Assembly (NCBI GenBank): GCA_018894105.1
Contig: CM032123.1
Coordinates: forward strand, 26,575,744-26,639,743
Direction: 5' to 3'
Length of the DNA: 64,000 bases
Source: Jacaranda mimosifolia
Taxonomy: Eukaryota; Streptophyta; Magnoliopsida; Lamiales; Bignoniaceae
This document shows, piece by piece, positions 1 to 13,144 of the stretch. The notes beneath the pieces are model-generated. The model saw nothing but the letters and a program-made list of their open reading frames with translations, did no database searches and was not told the DNA's origin. How positions within the stretch are numbered: position 1 is the first letter of the stretch; each line of letters opens with the position of its first letter. The position numbers and the translations under genes were made by a program.

Positions 1-801
1 GGTAATAATTAAAACCAATTACCAGAAATTATTAGCCTATGTTTATTTAGTTTTTGTGAAACGTTTTCCAACTCCACAAAACAATAACAAATGAATTATA
101 TATTCCTCAATTTTAACTCTCAAAACACCTTTTTTTTTTTTTATTTTCAAAATACCCTCAAAAGTAAAAAAAATAAAACATAAAAAAAAGCATAGCTACC
201 CCTTCTTTTCTTACTGTACCTTTCACATCATTCATTCATTTTTCACTCTCGCATTTCACTTCTCTCATTCATTTATATATATATATATTACATATATGAA
301 ACTATTAAAACTATACTAATTAAAAAAAAATATTTTTTTATTTTTATATTTTTTGCATTTAGTTATAAATTTATCAAAAAAAATTAAATATAGTGTGAAT
401 CTAAAACATTCAATAAAATATTAATCAAATAAATTAATATAATCATCCAAAAATATTTAAAAAATTAACTATAATTTGAAAATATTATTTTATTTATTTT
501 TTCATTTTCTAGTAAAATATATTATTATGAATAACTAATTTATAATTCAAGGAATTATTTACTAATTACAAAGTAAATATGCTAAGTATATTTCATAATT
601 AGGTTATCTTATTTAATAAGTTAATATATAATTTTATTATTTTATTTATTTTTTATATATTTAATTATTTCTTCACTATTTTTTATATTGATTATTACAT
701 ATTTACATTGCATTTTTAATTAAATAGTATTTATATTAATTATTACATATTTATATTTAATTAATTATTTAAACAATAAATATATTAATAATTACAAATT
801 T
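1..801. other. AT-rich flank, no gene seen
   Basis: Very AT-rich DNA with poly-T and poly-A runs and a short TA repeat near 275-289. No convincing reading frame or RNA gene was seen. A short phrase near 106-127 (an AATTTTAACTC..CAAAACACC pattern) recurs near 29055-29075, suggesting a small dispersed repeat. The stretch ends at the ATTAA target duplication of the large element that follows. Confidence 0.6.
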
Positions 802-806
802 ATTAA
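802..806. repeat. Target duplication ATTAA, left copy
   Basis: ATTAA directly precedes the left LTR and recurs at 23074-23078 just after the right LTR. The exact match fixes both ends of the 22-kb composite element. Confidence 0.85.
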
Positions 807-3800
807 TGGAACGCCCTGATTGGGAGGTGCCTACCCCCGGTTGAGGTGCTACTCCGATTGAATTTTCAAGAATTTCTAAATATAGAATGTGCACTTTTAA
901 AATTTTTAATTTAAACAATTCCATAACAACCCAAAAGAAAGGGAAGATCAGAATCAATTGTTGACATTTACGTTAACTAGTCATGCTGCAAAACTTCAAC
1001 TCAAACCTCAGTTTTCATAATTTACTCAAAAGCTCGCGTCAAACATCTCAGGCTCCAATAATTTACACTTATTAAAAGATAAAGACGCTCCAATAATTAC
1101 ACTTATTGATAGACACATTATTTATACTACACATGTATATATACTGTATCCTTACCATTTGTAAATGCATTGATAATACTATTTACACTATCCACAATGG
1201 CCTAAGTTCATGTGCCTTCTATTCCTTCAAACTGGGGTAAAGAATAGAAAGAAAAACACGAGAAGGGTAAGTTCGAATGACTTAGTGAGATAATGATTAA
1301 AATGCATACATATATAGGATATAACGAACGGAATACATTATACACATATAAGAAAAACATTTATTTTGAGTATAAATAATGAAAGCACATGCCAAAGCAC
1401 CAGAATATTGAAGAATAGATGAATTTTACGGAATTCATGAAATAGAGTTAAAGGTCATGAGCTAGCTCAACGCCATCCCATACCAGTGAAAAGACTTCTC
1501 AAGTTCCAACATATTTCATAAAAAACTTTAGATTACAAGAATCATTATATTAAGAACTAGTAGGACCAATCTTTTAACACCGGTTTATACCACAATTGCC
1601 ATAAAACTAGAATCACTTATGGGCTAATAAGAATAGCCTCCACAACTAATAGAAATTAATTACGGGCCTATAGGATTAATTACGGGACAGTAGAGATGGC
1701 CTTCACAACCATAATATTAAATATAGGCTGGTAGAGACGGCCTCCACAACCAATGTATTATGGGCCGCTGGAGACAACCTCCACAACCATATTATTAATT
1801 ATGGGCCGATAGAGATTGCCTCCACAAACCAGTAACAGCTAGTTATCAAGACTGTCACACAATCAACATCATAAAATATGGTAATTGGATCGAGAACGAA
1901 TTGGCCAAATTGTAGTTTAGTTGTCAAATCAAAATCCAGTTCAGGTGAGATCATAAAAAAATTCTCAATTTCAAATGATACTTTTCAAGGTTCTTCAGAT
2001 GAAAACTTTGTTATTCAAAGTATCATATTTTTAAAATAATTGTTCAAGGGTAACATCTAAAAAAGGAGTCAAGCAGAATATTTAGCTAATACCTTGAGTT
2101 CATTGCAAGAGTCCAGAGATATATATATCAGAAATAGAACAGTACAGAACGATGAATCATTTTCATAGTTTCAATGCAAGAACGAATAGGCAATAATATT
2201 ATATTTACTAGATATAGGTTCCTTCCCCAGCAAGGATATCTCGTACTATTCAGTATACTCCTCACCTGGTATATGTAGAGAAATCCTTAGCCGTATGGAC
2301 ACTCAAGTCCTTGCTCCCTAGTGAATCCAAGAATTTATCATAAGATGACCTAAATCAATATTATATTAATACTTTAAATCATAAGTGTATATATACCTAG
2401 CTTCCTTGTTAAACTTTAGTATATTTAATTTATTTTATCCTATGGTGTTCCTTTGATCTTGTTTCTATACCAAGATACCTAGGATAACTTAGTATAGGAT
2501 TGTTATCTAATAAATTGCTAAGCAGATTATTGGTATCATTATCTTTAGCTTGTGCTATTAATAAGTCTCATTTATGGTCTTGAAGGATACCTACTCAATT
2601 AATTTGAGCACATTCGGTTTTCCGTTAATGCATCCCCAATAATTCCACTAAATCGCATTGCCCTATCCAATGTCCAATATATTGGTTAACATAAACATAT
2701 AAGTTCTTTTATCAAGGTTGTTCTTTAACCCCACTTCATTTCATTTGGTAATCCTTTCTTACATCTCAATCTAATGCTAAAATATTTGAACCCAAGTAAT
2801 TCCTAATCAACTGAGTAATTACATACTTAAACATTGTTATTCATTTTAATTAAATGTCTTAGCGTTATAAATATCCAATTTAATTATTTATTCTTTCTAT
2901 TATCTAATCATTGGGGATTTGTCCAAGTCTAATATTTACCGCATATAATATCCTAAACCTTCTTTAGATTTAAATTGAGCTTTCATTCCAATATTCCTTT
3001 GAGTGAATTTTTAAAATAAGAATCAATATAATTAATTTTATTTTAGGAACATCTAACTTTTTATATTGTTTGGCAAGATTATTGGATAATTATGTTCTCT
3101 AACTTTTGTTACAACTTTATTCATAAGGTACCATATTTTTAGGGTCTGGATCTTAGTCAATTCGATACTTCTTAATTATATAAGTCTAGTTTTCTAATTA
3201 ATTTTTATTGTCAATAATTATAAATTTAATCTTTAATTCAATCCTAGACTATAATTTAATGATTATATTTGATATTAAATGAAAGTCTCATATCAAGGTT
3301 CCAATTTGGATTATAATTCAATCAAATAACATTCGATTAAAGAGAATTTACCCAAATCGGATCGAATTGGGATCCAATCTTGAGCCGAAAATAGCCCAGA
3401 TGAGTCCGAAATTAAAATATGTGCCGACTACCCAAGAGCTATCGTCACATACTGTCGCTGGAAACGAACACCACCACCACTAGAATGTTTTCCTTTTGCC
3501 ACCTCCTTGCCAGTAAATTAAGCTAAAACAGCCACTAGAACCCTAACTCCTCCACTTGCGGTCATCTTCAACTTCTCTATCTTCGGTAGTTGAAAAGTAA
3601 ATCTGAGATCATCATCGTGTTTCTCTCAAAGAGCCCATTAAAACCCATCCATCAATTTTGGGTTTTTACCATCAAAACCACCAAACTTGTCACCACTGCC
3701 ACATTGCTTCGTCGTCCACTTTTATTTCTCAATTTATCTAGTTTTTCAAAGGTTTTGGGTATGGAAGCGATCACTATGAAGAGATGAAGGTTCCTATCAG

Positions 3801-4321
3801 TTTAGATTTAAGTTTTTAGTCAAGCTTTAGAAATTTTGAAGCTTGGGAGGTCTTGGGTTTTTATTTGAGAATTATATAAAATTTCATCATTCCTTGTATA
3901 TATATATAAGTTATTTTTCAGGTCTTCATTTTGACCCCCAAATCTTTTTCACCGCTTTCAAAGCAATCCCCCGGCTTTTAATCACCTTATAATTTGGCCC
4001 CAAGTTATTAATTAAACCCTCTTGCCTTGTTTTCTTACACATTGACCCCTATTGAGTTTGCAAACTTAGCAATTAGGTCCTAACTTAATTATTTTATATT
4101 CCCCAGACTTTTAACTTTCATTATTACTCTCTAAGTTTTTGAATTTTGGACTATCAAGTCCTTATCTCATTTACAATTAAATCACTCAGCTATTAATAAT
4201 TATTTATGAGCTTCAATTGAATCTATCCCAAAATTAATCTAAACTTGATTTATTAAACTTGTATTTTATTTTGCTAAAACAATAACTTTAGGTCGAGGGA
4301 TCTAAAATTCAGGGTGTAACA
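807..4321 (-). repeat. 3' LTR of the long-LTR retrotransposon
   Basis: About 3.5 kb, aligned along its length with 16302-23073 once the solo LTR in that copy is removed. On plus it starts TGGAACGCCC and ends AGGGTGTAACA. It contains a tandem array of roughly 40-bp units built on GGGCC..TAGAGA..CCTCCACAAC (about 1618-1830). It also has a conserved phrase, GGGTAAGTTCGAATGACTTA, near 1265-1284 that recurs in the other long LTRs of the window. A richer-GC block lies near 3390-3790. No coding capacity is seen. Confidence 0.87.
1618..1830 (-). repeat. LTR-internal tandem array, about 40-bp unit
   Basis: About six imperfect units, each with GGGCC-like, TAGAGA-like and CCTCCACAAC segments separated by AT-rich ATTAATTA spacers. 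The same array sits at 17091-17330 in the other LTR, so it predates insertion of the element. Confidence 0.75.
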
Positions 4322-4356
4322 ATTCTCCATCCCCCCCAACCCCCCCAAAAAAAAGA
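4322..4356 (-). other. Polypurine tract of the long-LTR retrotransposon
   Basis: On the minus strand a run of A, T8, G7, TT, G7 and ATGGAGAAT directly precedes the LTR start TGTTACACCC. The position and the purine-rich G runs fit the plus-strand primer of an LTR element. The T8 in the middle is atypical. Confidence 0.6.
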
Positions 4357-5019
4357 ATCTGGTCCCCAAATTCTCTTTTGATGTTTGGTGAGATTCACAA
4401 TATCATTATTTAATATCTTTTCATTCTTTAGGCAGTTCGTTTATTCCATTAGTACTTTAGGAATTTCCTCTCCTTGAACTTCCTAGCATATCTTTTCTTA
4501 CTCAGGCATTTGGTGTATCCTCATGTTTTAGGATTAACTAATAACTCCATCATCTGTGATACAGATCTCTGTTATACTTAATTTTTTTTCTCAATCTTCG
4601 TGACTGACCTTATCGGAAATAAATCAGACTATTTCAAAAGAGAGTTCAAACCTCCTTCGACATGTTTATTACACCATCCAACACTTTATGCTGCTATGCT
4701 TTATCAACGAACTTTATGTACATCATTACATATTACATCCAACTAGATCTTCTATTTTTACACTAATAGGGCATGTGTTTAAGAGTTTAGATCATACACC
4801 ATTAACTACCTGTTTTACTTTATTTCTCTTAGCTCTTCAAGTTGATTGCTTGTTTTTAGGGCAATCCAAACAAAATGTTGATCACTACTGCTTGCCATAC
4901 ATTTGCCATGCTTTTTCTAGCATGCACTTTCAATATAATGGGAGTTGCCATAGAAGTTACAAATCTTTATGAAAGTTAACTGGGGTGTTTAAGGTTTATC
5001 TCTAGCATAGCATGAGCGA
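4357..5019 (-). other. Internal region between gag remnant and polypurine tract
   Basis: The stretch is where protease and polymerase should begin in a complete element. No motif of protease, reverse transcriptase, RNase H or integrase was found on the minus strand. The open frame at 4688-4972 on plus has no recognisable similarity and is probably chance. Confidence 0.5.
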
Positions 5020-5900
5020 CTAGCTGACGCCCCAAGTTGGACCTTATGTCGTTTCCTCCCAACATTATCCTTCTCAATGCCTAGAGCCGTTAACTTAATG
5101 GCCTCTTCTTGTTTAATCTTTCCTACATCCTTATGTATCACGCGGAGTTCTTGTTCCACTTGCAAGGCTCTATTTAAAGTTTCCTCGAATTTAAATTGCT
5201 CATAAGGTGTAAAGGCTTGTTGTATTTTAGATCTTAGTCCGTCAACTAATTTCTCGACCTTACACCTCTTTTCTCTAAGTGCATGTGGTGCATATCATAT
5301 TAATCTACTAAACCTACCTTTATACTACTACATCGTCATTTCTCCTTGGATAAGATCTATAAATTCTTGCCTTCAAGCATGTTTTACTTCCTGGGGTATG
5401 AATCTATCTATAAATTCACATATGAAATTTTCCCAAGTACAGGTTATTTTCTTATGTTCCCATTGATGGCTTACCAAGACCCACAATTGACGAGCAGTTC
5501 CCTCTAGAAGAAAAATGGCATATATAAACTTATAATCATCTGAATAGTTTAGCATCTAAAAGATATCTTCGATCTCCCTGATCCATGCTTCTGCCTCTTA
5601 CTGATCTAATTTTCCCATAAACTTTGAAGGGTGAAACCTAAGGAAATGTGCTAGAGTCCCAAAATTTGGAGGTTCTTCACTTTCCTCAAAATTATTTATC
5701 TGATCTTGTTATTGACAGGATTATATAAATTGCTACCACATTGTAGTCATCTGTGCTACAATCTGTTCTCCTGTTTTTGGATTTACCAGTGAGTCTCGTA
5801 TCACTTCCTCAACACTTCTTGGATACCTTTGTTCTGTAGCATCATCCTCATGACTTTCCTGAATGTGAGAATGCATTGGGGTTAATTTTTATGATGCCAT
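5020..5900 (-). pseudogene. Degenerate Ty3-type gag
   Basis: Minus-strand translation gives the classic retrotransposon gag core. It reads an HPSKFMGKLD phrase, then EAEAWIREIEDIF, then YAIFLLEGTARQLW, then TWENFICEFIDRFIP, then a charged helical segment (EQFKFEETLNRALQVEQELR). The longest open part is 5373-5555. In-frame stops interrupt it near 5610 and 5557 and again after the FIP motif, so it is not translatable as it stands. In live relatives this protein forms the particle that packages element RNA. It lies between the leader and the purine tract, with no pol downstream. Confidence 0.8.
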
Positions 5901-6784
5901 TTGGTAGGTTACAAGGCTTTTTGGTCTTATGAGCCACACTTATCTATAATATTTAATAAGATGTTTATTAATTAGTACTAAATCTAGTTAATTCTCATCG
6001 CACTAAATTCACAATATATGCACAATTTCTAGATACATGATAAACTACGACTCAACAAGTTTTTAGGTTAGCATTAGCATCAGAGATTCTCCTTTTTCTT
6101 GTTTTTCTTTTTCTACGGTGGTGTTTATGAAATGTTTGCTAAGCTAACGGACAACTTAGCCTTTGATAAGAAGACAATAATCATGACTAAAATAGTTTTT
6201 ATTGAGTATACATCGATTATGGTGTTTACAATGATTGTCTCAAATGCAACCTTATCATGCATACTTATGTGTACGTATATATGTGGTGTCTTTCCTCACT
6301 AGTATTTAATTTCAACCAATATTCTATCACTCACCAAACTTCATGTTCGTAGCTACGTTCTCTTCTTCATTTCCTTATTTTCCTCTTTTATCCAGTTGTC
6401 TTTCAGTTTCCCAATTCAATCTGACCTCGAGTCTTTCCAAGTATTCTTCCTTTCAATCTTTTCTTTTTGGTATATATTTCTTATGCTCCCTTCCTATTCA
6501 TTCCTTATGACTTTATTAACATATTATTTCTTCTTCATAACCAATTCGTCATTGTTCTATTTTCACCAAGACCATCTTCCTTTCCTTTAGGTTCCACATT
6601 CTGCCTTAGCTTATTATCCATATGTTGATTGTCAATTTTCCTGCTATTATACAGACTCATCCCATCAAATGTTGCACCCATTTCTTCAAGAATCATATCC
6701 CTTAAATTTTTGCTCATGTCATATATATAGATATATACACATGAACTAATCACTCATTAAAAAAAATAACCAATATGTCACACC
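5901..6784 (-). other. 5' leader of the long-LTR element, left of the nested MITE
   Basis: Lies upstream of gag on the minus strand. It is AT-rich with pyrimidine-rich runs on plus and short chance frames. No protein motif was recognised. It is probably untranslated leader or spacer continuing into 7517-7669 and 15575-16301. Confidence 0.5.
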
Positions 6785-7516
6785 CAGTGTTTTGAAAATC
6801 GGACCAAATCGGCTGGTCGAATTCGTCGGACCGATGACTGGTGGCCAATTTGGTCCGGTTGAAACCTAAAAACCAATGACCTTCTAAACCAGTCAAAATT
6901 GGTTGAACCAGTGGTGGCTTGACCGGTTCACTTACTTTTTTATTTTAATAATTAAAAATTTTCAAAAAAAATGAAAAATGTAAAAAAAGAAAAAAGAGTT
7001 ATGAGTTGAAGATGATAACTAAAGATTTTGGACATGTAATTTTTTGAAACATGAATTTATTTCTTTGAAATTTAATAAAATAGAAGTTATATGTGGATGC
7101 TTGCATTTATTTTTTTCTTTTTTTATTTTATTTAATCTCTCTTAAGTTGTGTTGAATATTTAGTCTATAAAAAACTATTTTTACTTGGTTTTATGAAACA
7201 AACGATTACTTAAATTAATGCTAAGTATTAATTTTATTTATTTATTTATAGATGATTAATTGTGAGTAGTAGTTTTTTTAAAGAATGTATTTAAAAATAA
7301 CTAATAATTGAAATTTTTTTAAATACTATTTTTTATATACTATTCGAAGTTTTATTTTTTGTTAATACTAAAATATTATATATATATAATTAAATATAAT
7401 TATTACATCATTATGATATTATATCGATTGAACCAGTAGTTGAACCTACCGAACCAGTAAAACCAGTAACCAGTTATGTTGCTAGTTCTTTGTCCGGTCC
7501 GATTTTGAAAACATTG
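6785..7516. mobile_element. hAT-like non-coding transposon (MITE-like)
   Basis: Terminal inverted repeats read CAGTGTTTTGAAAATCGGAC on the left and the complement of CAATGTTTTCAAAATCGGAC on the right. They are flanked by an imperfect 8-base duplication (GTCACACC versus TTCACACT). Subterminal blocks repeat ACCAGT, ACCGGT and GGTCCG motifs. There is no transposase. It sits inside the leader of the long-LTR element, so it inserted later. Confidence 0.75.
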
Positions 7517-7669
7517 TTCACACTTGATTTTCATATATATATATATATATATATATATTCAAATAATGTTGCAATTCCTGAATCATTTGTTCCTTTCAGC
7601 TAAGAAAATCATATACTCATTTCCTTAGAATGGTAGGATTACATACGAATCCTCACTCTTTATTGATAA

Positions 7670-8262
7670 TGTTTGGATCTCCTCTAAAATGAGTTTTGAC
7701 AATGACCAATCAAATATCTTTTCTTGTATTTTCGTTAACATGGCTTGTTACCATTTAGAATTGTTTCCTTTTTTATTTCATTAATTGATAATATGGAAAG
7801 TTACTATTGGAATCAAAGATGAAGGAAAGATAGGCTATCGGTCACAATAGGAAATTGGAAGGTTACAAGCTCGGCTTTCAAAGAAATGTTCTGTTGTGTA
7901 GGCTATTTAAGTGAGAAACACAATAAGTGCTAAACACATATCACAATAGACTCAATAAGCCTTAGTAGCTTGCAAATAGTTGAGTGAGTGCTTGTGTAAT
8001 TGTTGTTGTTTAGCATATTATTGTTGCAGTACAAGTTCCAGCCGTTTGGTACTTTGTAACTTGTACTTGCTCTCTTTTTTCTAATAAAGTGCAGGTGAAA
8101 AATCCTAAGTGCATCACTTAGGTAGTGGAGTAGGTTCGCTGAACCACTATAAATTGTTGTGTCTCTTTATCCTCTCTCAAAGTCATTTGACTGTTTTGAT
8201 ATTCCAGCTTACAACTCTTATAAACATTTTCTATATTCTACATCAAACCTCATAAACTTTCA
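7670..8262 (+). repeat. 5' LTR of the Sirevirus-like copia element
   Basis: 593 bp, TGTTTGGATC..AAACTTTCA, matching 14970-15569 with scattered differences. It contains an AATAAAG motif near 8083 in the probable polyadenylation region. A diverged primer-binding site follows two bases after the LTR. Confidence 0.88.
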
Positions 8263-8264
8263 AT

Positions 8265-8276
8265 TGGCATCTAAGC
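8265..8276 (+). other. Primer-binding site, diverged Met-tRNA type
   Basis: TGGCATCTAAGC lies just after the LTR, where plant copia elements carry TGGTATCAGAGC, complementary to initiator-Met tRNA. Three of twelve bases differ, consistent with decay. Confidence 0.6.
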
Positions 8277-8292
8277 CAGGTTACTCCTTAAT

Positions 8293-9858
8293 GTGGCCAC
8301 CTCTAGTTTTGTCATATATTCAGAAGGCCAATCTCATACCCGTCCTCCTCTGTTTGATGAAACCAACTATTCCACATGGAAAAATAGAATTCAAGAGTTT
8401 TTCATTGCCTTAAACTATGATCTATGGAGCGTTGTTATTGATGGGCCCCTCATTCCAACAAATTCAGACATGACACCAGAGGGCAAATTGGAACTTACTG
8501 CGGAAGATAAGAAAGTCCTCTCAACCAATGCCAAGACAAAGAATATTCTATCATGTGCTCTCATTAAGGAATAAAATAACTGCATTAGCGCTTGCTCTTC
8601 AGTAAAAGAGATGTAGGATATGTTGCAAATCACGCACAAAGGAACTTCTCAAGTAAGGCTAGTAAGAATTGCTCTTTTTACTCACCAATTTGAAATGTTT
8701 TAAATGAAAACAGGTGAATTAGTAAGTCAAATATATGCTCGATTTATGAAAATCATAAATCTAATGTTTGCCCTAGGAAAAGTTGTATCCAAAAGTGAGC
8801 ACGTCAGAAAAATATTGCGCTCCTTACCTAAAGAATGGAATCCAAAAGTTACAGCCATCCATGAGGCAAATAATTTGAAAAAGGTGACTATGGGCAAACT
8901 CATTGCTTCTCTTATCTTACATGAAATGACACTCCTAAGCAAGGAAGAAAGTTTTAAAAGCAAAAACAAGGAAAACATAGCCTTCAGTACAGAAAATGGA
9001 GACTGGAACGAAGAGCTAGGGGATCTTGATGAGGAAACATTGAATGAAGAAATAGCCATGATCACAAAACGAGTAAGGCAACTTACTCAAGCAAAGGAAT
9101 TATTCAAAAAAGATCCAAAACCTAATTTCTAGAGATACAACAATGAGTATCAAAAATCAGATAAATCATATGCCATGAATGTCATGAAGCAAGTCACAAG
9201 AGACCAGATTGCCCAAAACTCAGAAGAAGTCCCAAACCTGACCAAATTTCTAAACCGAGAGCCATGACAATCACTTAGGATGATTTTGATTCTAATTAAT
9301 TTGACGTCGAGGACAACTACTTAATGGCGGACAAACAAGTAACTTTTAATTCAGCAAGTAATTTTGAAATTTTTGAACTTGATTGTGAAAGTACCAATTC
9401 CTTTAACTTGCATGTTGAATGTCATAATCAATTAACTGCATTAGAAATTGAAATAAACTGTCTTAAGGATCAACTGTAGGAAACTGTAAATGAAAAATCA
9501 GAAATAGTTTGTGTTTATAGCGACATTATTAAGAAGGGGACTGAACAAAGAAATAGAATAATTCAAAAAAAAAAATCAAGAGTTAGAAAGAAAAATAAAA
9601 GAACTTCTTGATGAGATCTATTCATTGAAAAGGAGAATCAAAGGAAAAATGCCTCTAATTGTTAGAGAGTTTAGAAATTCTAGAACCTGTCATTCCTGTA
9701 ATCATCTTGGTCACCTATCTTACAAATGTCCAATAAAAAGACTCATTGGTACCAAGTATGTCTGGGTCAAGAAATCTAACAGATCAGGACCCAATAATAT
9801 ATGGGTACCTAAAAACTTAAGTATCTGTGATGTAGGAACCAGTGGAGAAAAGAAATGA
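8293..9858 (+). pseudogene. Degenerate copia gag with two zinc knuckles
   Basis: Open pieces at 8293-8574, 8704-9132 and 9625-9858 belong to one gag broken by stops and shifts. The N-terminal piece has the RPPLFDETNYSTWKNR phrase typical of copia gag in SIRE-like elements. The middle piece has the LRSLPKEWNPKV helix region. A perfect C-X2-C-X4-H-X4-C knuckle lies at 9171-9212 and a second at 9688-9729. Between them is a charged, probably coiled-coil stretch. Two knuckles are characteristic of Sirevirus gag, where the protein packages element RNA. It is not functional here. Confidence 0.82.
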
Positions 9859-10117
9859 GAAATGGTATCTAAACAGTGGATGTTCCAGACACATGACAGC
9901 AGATAGGTCATTCTTCTCAAATCTACAAGAAATCAATGGAGGAAATGTACTCTTCGCAGATAACACCAAGGATAAGATTATCGAAAAAGGAACTGTAGGA
10001 AAAAATACTGGAACTTCTATTGAGAATGTTTGGTTAGTAGAAGGACTAAAGCATAATCTATTAAGTATCAACCAACACAGCAGATATCAGGTACAATTCA
10101 AATCTCACTTTGCATAG
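9842..10117 (+). pseudogene. Copia protease remnant, catalytic Asp replaced by Asn
   Basis: The segment has the WYLxSGCSRHMTAD phrase of copia aspartic protease. The expected catalytic Asp of the DSG triplet is Asn here (AAC at 9872-9874). The flap region reads KGTVG and the later part keeps the VEGLKHNLLSI phrase that ends the domain. The protease normally cuts the gag-pol polyprotein, and loss of Asp would abolish it. Confidence 0.82.
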
Positions 10118-10126
10118 TTTCAAAAA

Positions 10127-10960
10127 ATGATGAACCTTTTTTTTATAGCCACCAAGGATAGGAACATCTACTGCATAAATCTGAATGATCTATCAAATCA
10201 AAAGGTAGAATATCTTGTTGCATCTAAAGATCCTAGTTGGACATGGCATAGACGCCTAGGTCATGCAAACATGAAATTGCTAAGTCATATTATTAAAAGG
10301 AATCTAGTAAAAGGAATTCCCAATTTGAGTTTTGACAAAAATAAAATATGTGATGCATATGTGAAAATGAAGCAATTAAAAACTTCATTTAAACCAATAA
10401 ATGATGTTGGAACTTCTTCATCTAGATCTTTTTAGTCTAAAGAAAACTTAGTCACTAGGTGGAAGTAAGTATGTCTTCGTAACTATAGATGATTTTTTCT
10501 CATTTTACCTGGGTTTGTTTTCTCTCACATAAAAATGCTGCATTAAGATCCTTCATCCCAGTCACAAAGAAAATCTAAAATGAAGTCCATAAAAAGTGAT
10601 CACGGTCTGGAATTTAACAATGTGCACTTTAGCAATTTCTATGATGAATGTGGCTATACTTATGACTTCTCTGCTTCCAGAACACCCCCAATAAAATGGG
10701 GTAGTTGAAAGAAAGAACTAGGTACTTCAAGAAATGGCATGATCAATGCTAAATAAATACAATCTCCTAAAATCCTTTTGGGGCGAGGCAATCAACACGG
10801 CCTTTTATATCATCAACAGAGTGTTCCTAATCAAGAAAACGCCTTATGAACTCTAGACTGGGGAAGTTCCAAATGTCTCCTAATTTTGAGTCTTTGAATG
10901 CAAATGCCACATTCTCAACGACAGAGATCCTTGAGGTAAGTTCAACTCAAAATCTGATGA
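10127..10960 (+). pseudogene. Copia integrase remnant
   Basis: The 10127-10435 piece carries WHRRLGHAN, the N-terminal zinc-binding part of copia integrase, then a broken second half (CDAYVKMKQ). Beyond it, pieces in shifting frames match the catalytic core: a TIDDF-like phrase at 10483-10497 and an EFNN segment near 10610. A TPP..NGVVERK region follows near 10683-10715. Stops and shifts break the frame repeatedly. In active copies the enzyme inserts the cDNA. Confidence 0.78.
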
Positions 10961-11434
10961 AAGGATTTTTGTTGGATATTTAATCCATAGTAAAGCATAT
11001 CGAGTATACAATAAAAGGAAACAAGGTTATACAAGAAACTATTCACATTGTATTTGATGAAACTAACCCTTTGATTGCCAAGGAAACTTTGAGCATTGAA
11101 TCTTCAGGAATTGATCAGATTATTGAGGTTATGCATTAAGAAAGGGAAACTGAACATGAACCTCAAGAGAACGAATCCATCACAAATACCACAACTGGAA
11201 GTTCTATTGAGGAAGATGGTCAAAATTTGTGAAAATTCAAACATGCATCCAGCTATTCTATTACTAACATAATAGGAGATCCCCAAGGCGAAATCACTAC
11301 AAGGTCTAAGGTAATAGAAAAAACATCAAATACTACTAATTTCGTGTTCTTATCTCTTTCAGAAGCTGGAAGTATTAAAGAGGAATTAAAGGATGACTAA
11401 TAGGTAACTATTACAGTTTGACAAAAATAAAGTT

Positions 11435-12346
11435 TTGAACTTAGTGGAAAGACCATTTGATCATCCTATGGTTGGAACAAAGTGGGTGTTCCACAACAAG
11501 CTTAATGAAAAAGGTAATATTATCAAAAACAAAGCTAGACTTGTTGCTAAGAGATACTCTCAACAGAAGGGTATCGATTATGAAGAAACCTATGCACTAG
11601 TTGCACGACTCGAGTCAATTCGCATGCTTTTAGCATATGTATTTAATAAAAACTTTAGCATATTTCAAGTAGATATTAAAAGTGTATTTTTGAATGGATT
11701 CATAAAGGAAGAAATCTATGTTGAAAAACCACCCAGTTTTAAAAATGGAGATTTTTCAAATCATGTTTTCAAACTGTCAAAAGCTCTTTATGGTTTAAGA
11801 TAGGCTCCAAGAGCCTAGTACGAAAGGCTAAGCACTTTTTTTATTTCCAAAGGTTTTTGCATGGGTTCCATTGACAACACTTTGTTCACCAAGCATATTG
11901 AAAAAGACTTTTTATTAGTACAAATCTATATAGATGACATCATTTTTGGAGAAACTACATCCAAACTTGGCAGTGAATTTATCTCATGCATGAAAAATGA
12001 ATTTGAAATAAGTCTCATAGGTCAACTGAATTTCTTTCTTGGTTTGCAAATCAAACAAACTCCCAAGGGAAATTTTCTTTGGCAAGAAAAATATGTCAAT
12101 AAGTTCTTACGAAAGTTTGGTATGGAAAATTGCAAAGAATCCAATATTCCAATGGCCTTAAATACCAAACTAGAACTTGATCCATCTGAAAACAACATTG
12201 ATGAATCCATATACCGAGGGATAATAGAAAGTCTACTATATCTCACTGCAAGATGGCCAGGCATAATGTTTGCCATTAGTCTATGTGCAAGATTTCAAGC
12301 TAATCCCAAGGAGTCTCACCTTAATGCTGTGAAACGAATTCTTTAG
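11435..12346 (+). pseudogene. Copia reverse transcriptase remnant
   Basis: The 11435-11803 frame holds VGTKWVFHNKLNEKG, KARLVAKRYSQQ and FQVDIKSVFLNG (the first catalytic Asp). A TAG follows the YGLR phrase. The 11861-12346 frame holds the active-site box YIDD at 11927-11938, then FFLGLQIKQ and SLLYLTARWPGIMFA. Order and spacing match copia reverse transcriptase. Internal stops make it inactive. Confidence 0.88.
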
Positions 12347-12830
12347 TACCTCTAGGGACCTACCACCTATGGTATCCTCAATCAAACTCTTTTTCCTTGT
12401 TGGTTTTTCTGATGCTGACTATGTAGGATGCAAAGTTGATCGAAAAAGCACAACCAGAATATGTCAACTTCTTGGCGAATGTCTGGTCAGCTAGTGCACC
12501 AAGAGATAAAGTGTCATAGCTCTTTCAACCACATAAGTTGAATACATGGCACTAGGTAATTGTTGCACTCAGGCAAGCTAGATGAAACAAACACTTCATG
12601 ATTTTGGATTGAATTACTCATGTGTCTCTATTCACTATGATAACATTTGTGCAATTAATATTATTCAAAATCCTGTTCATCACTCTCACACCAAACACAT
12701 AGAAATTTGCCAGCATTTTATTAAGGATCATGTTGCCAATGGGAATGTTTGCATAAATTATGTTGCATCCTCAAATCAACTAGCGGACATCTTTACTAAA
12801 TGCCTATCTAAAGAAAGATTTTCTTTTTAA
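12347..12830 (+). pseudogene. Copia RNase H remnant
   Basis: Follows the reverse transcriptase. The SDADY-like start is near 12408-12425 in a shifted frame. The 12582-12830 frame ends with NPVHHSHTKHIEICQHFI and the ADIFTKCLSKE tail that closes copia pol. The enzyme removes RNA from the RNA-DNA hybrid. It is broken by several stops. Confidence 0.82.
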
Positions 12831-13144
12831 AATTCAAATTAGGCATTATTCCTTTTCCCGCCTAAATTTGGCATGATCTTTTAAAAAGAACTTTCAAATC
12901 TCTCTCTTTCTCTCTTTCTCCTTCCTTATATTTTCTGAAAACAAATATTTTTCAAAAAAAAAAAAAAACAACATAGACCTTCTAATTCCCTGAATTTCCT
13001 ATTTCAAGTACTCTGTTTTCTTGAAAACAATATCTTTTTTCAATCCACTCAAAAATTACAAAAAGAAAAACAACTCTTCAAGTCTTTCCCTCGTTCTCAG
13101 AAACCCTTATCCTCTTCCCGTTCTCACACAACTCATCCTCTGCT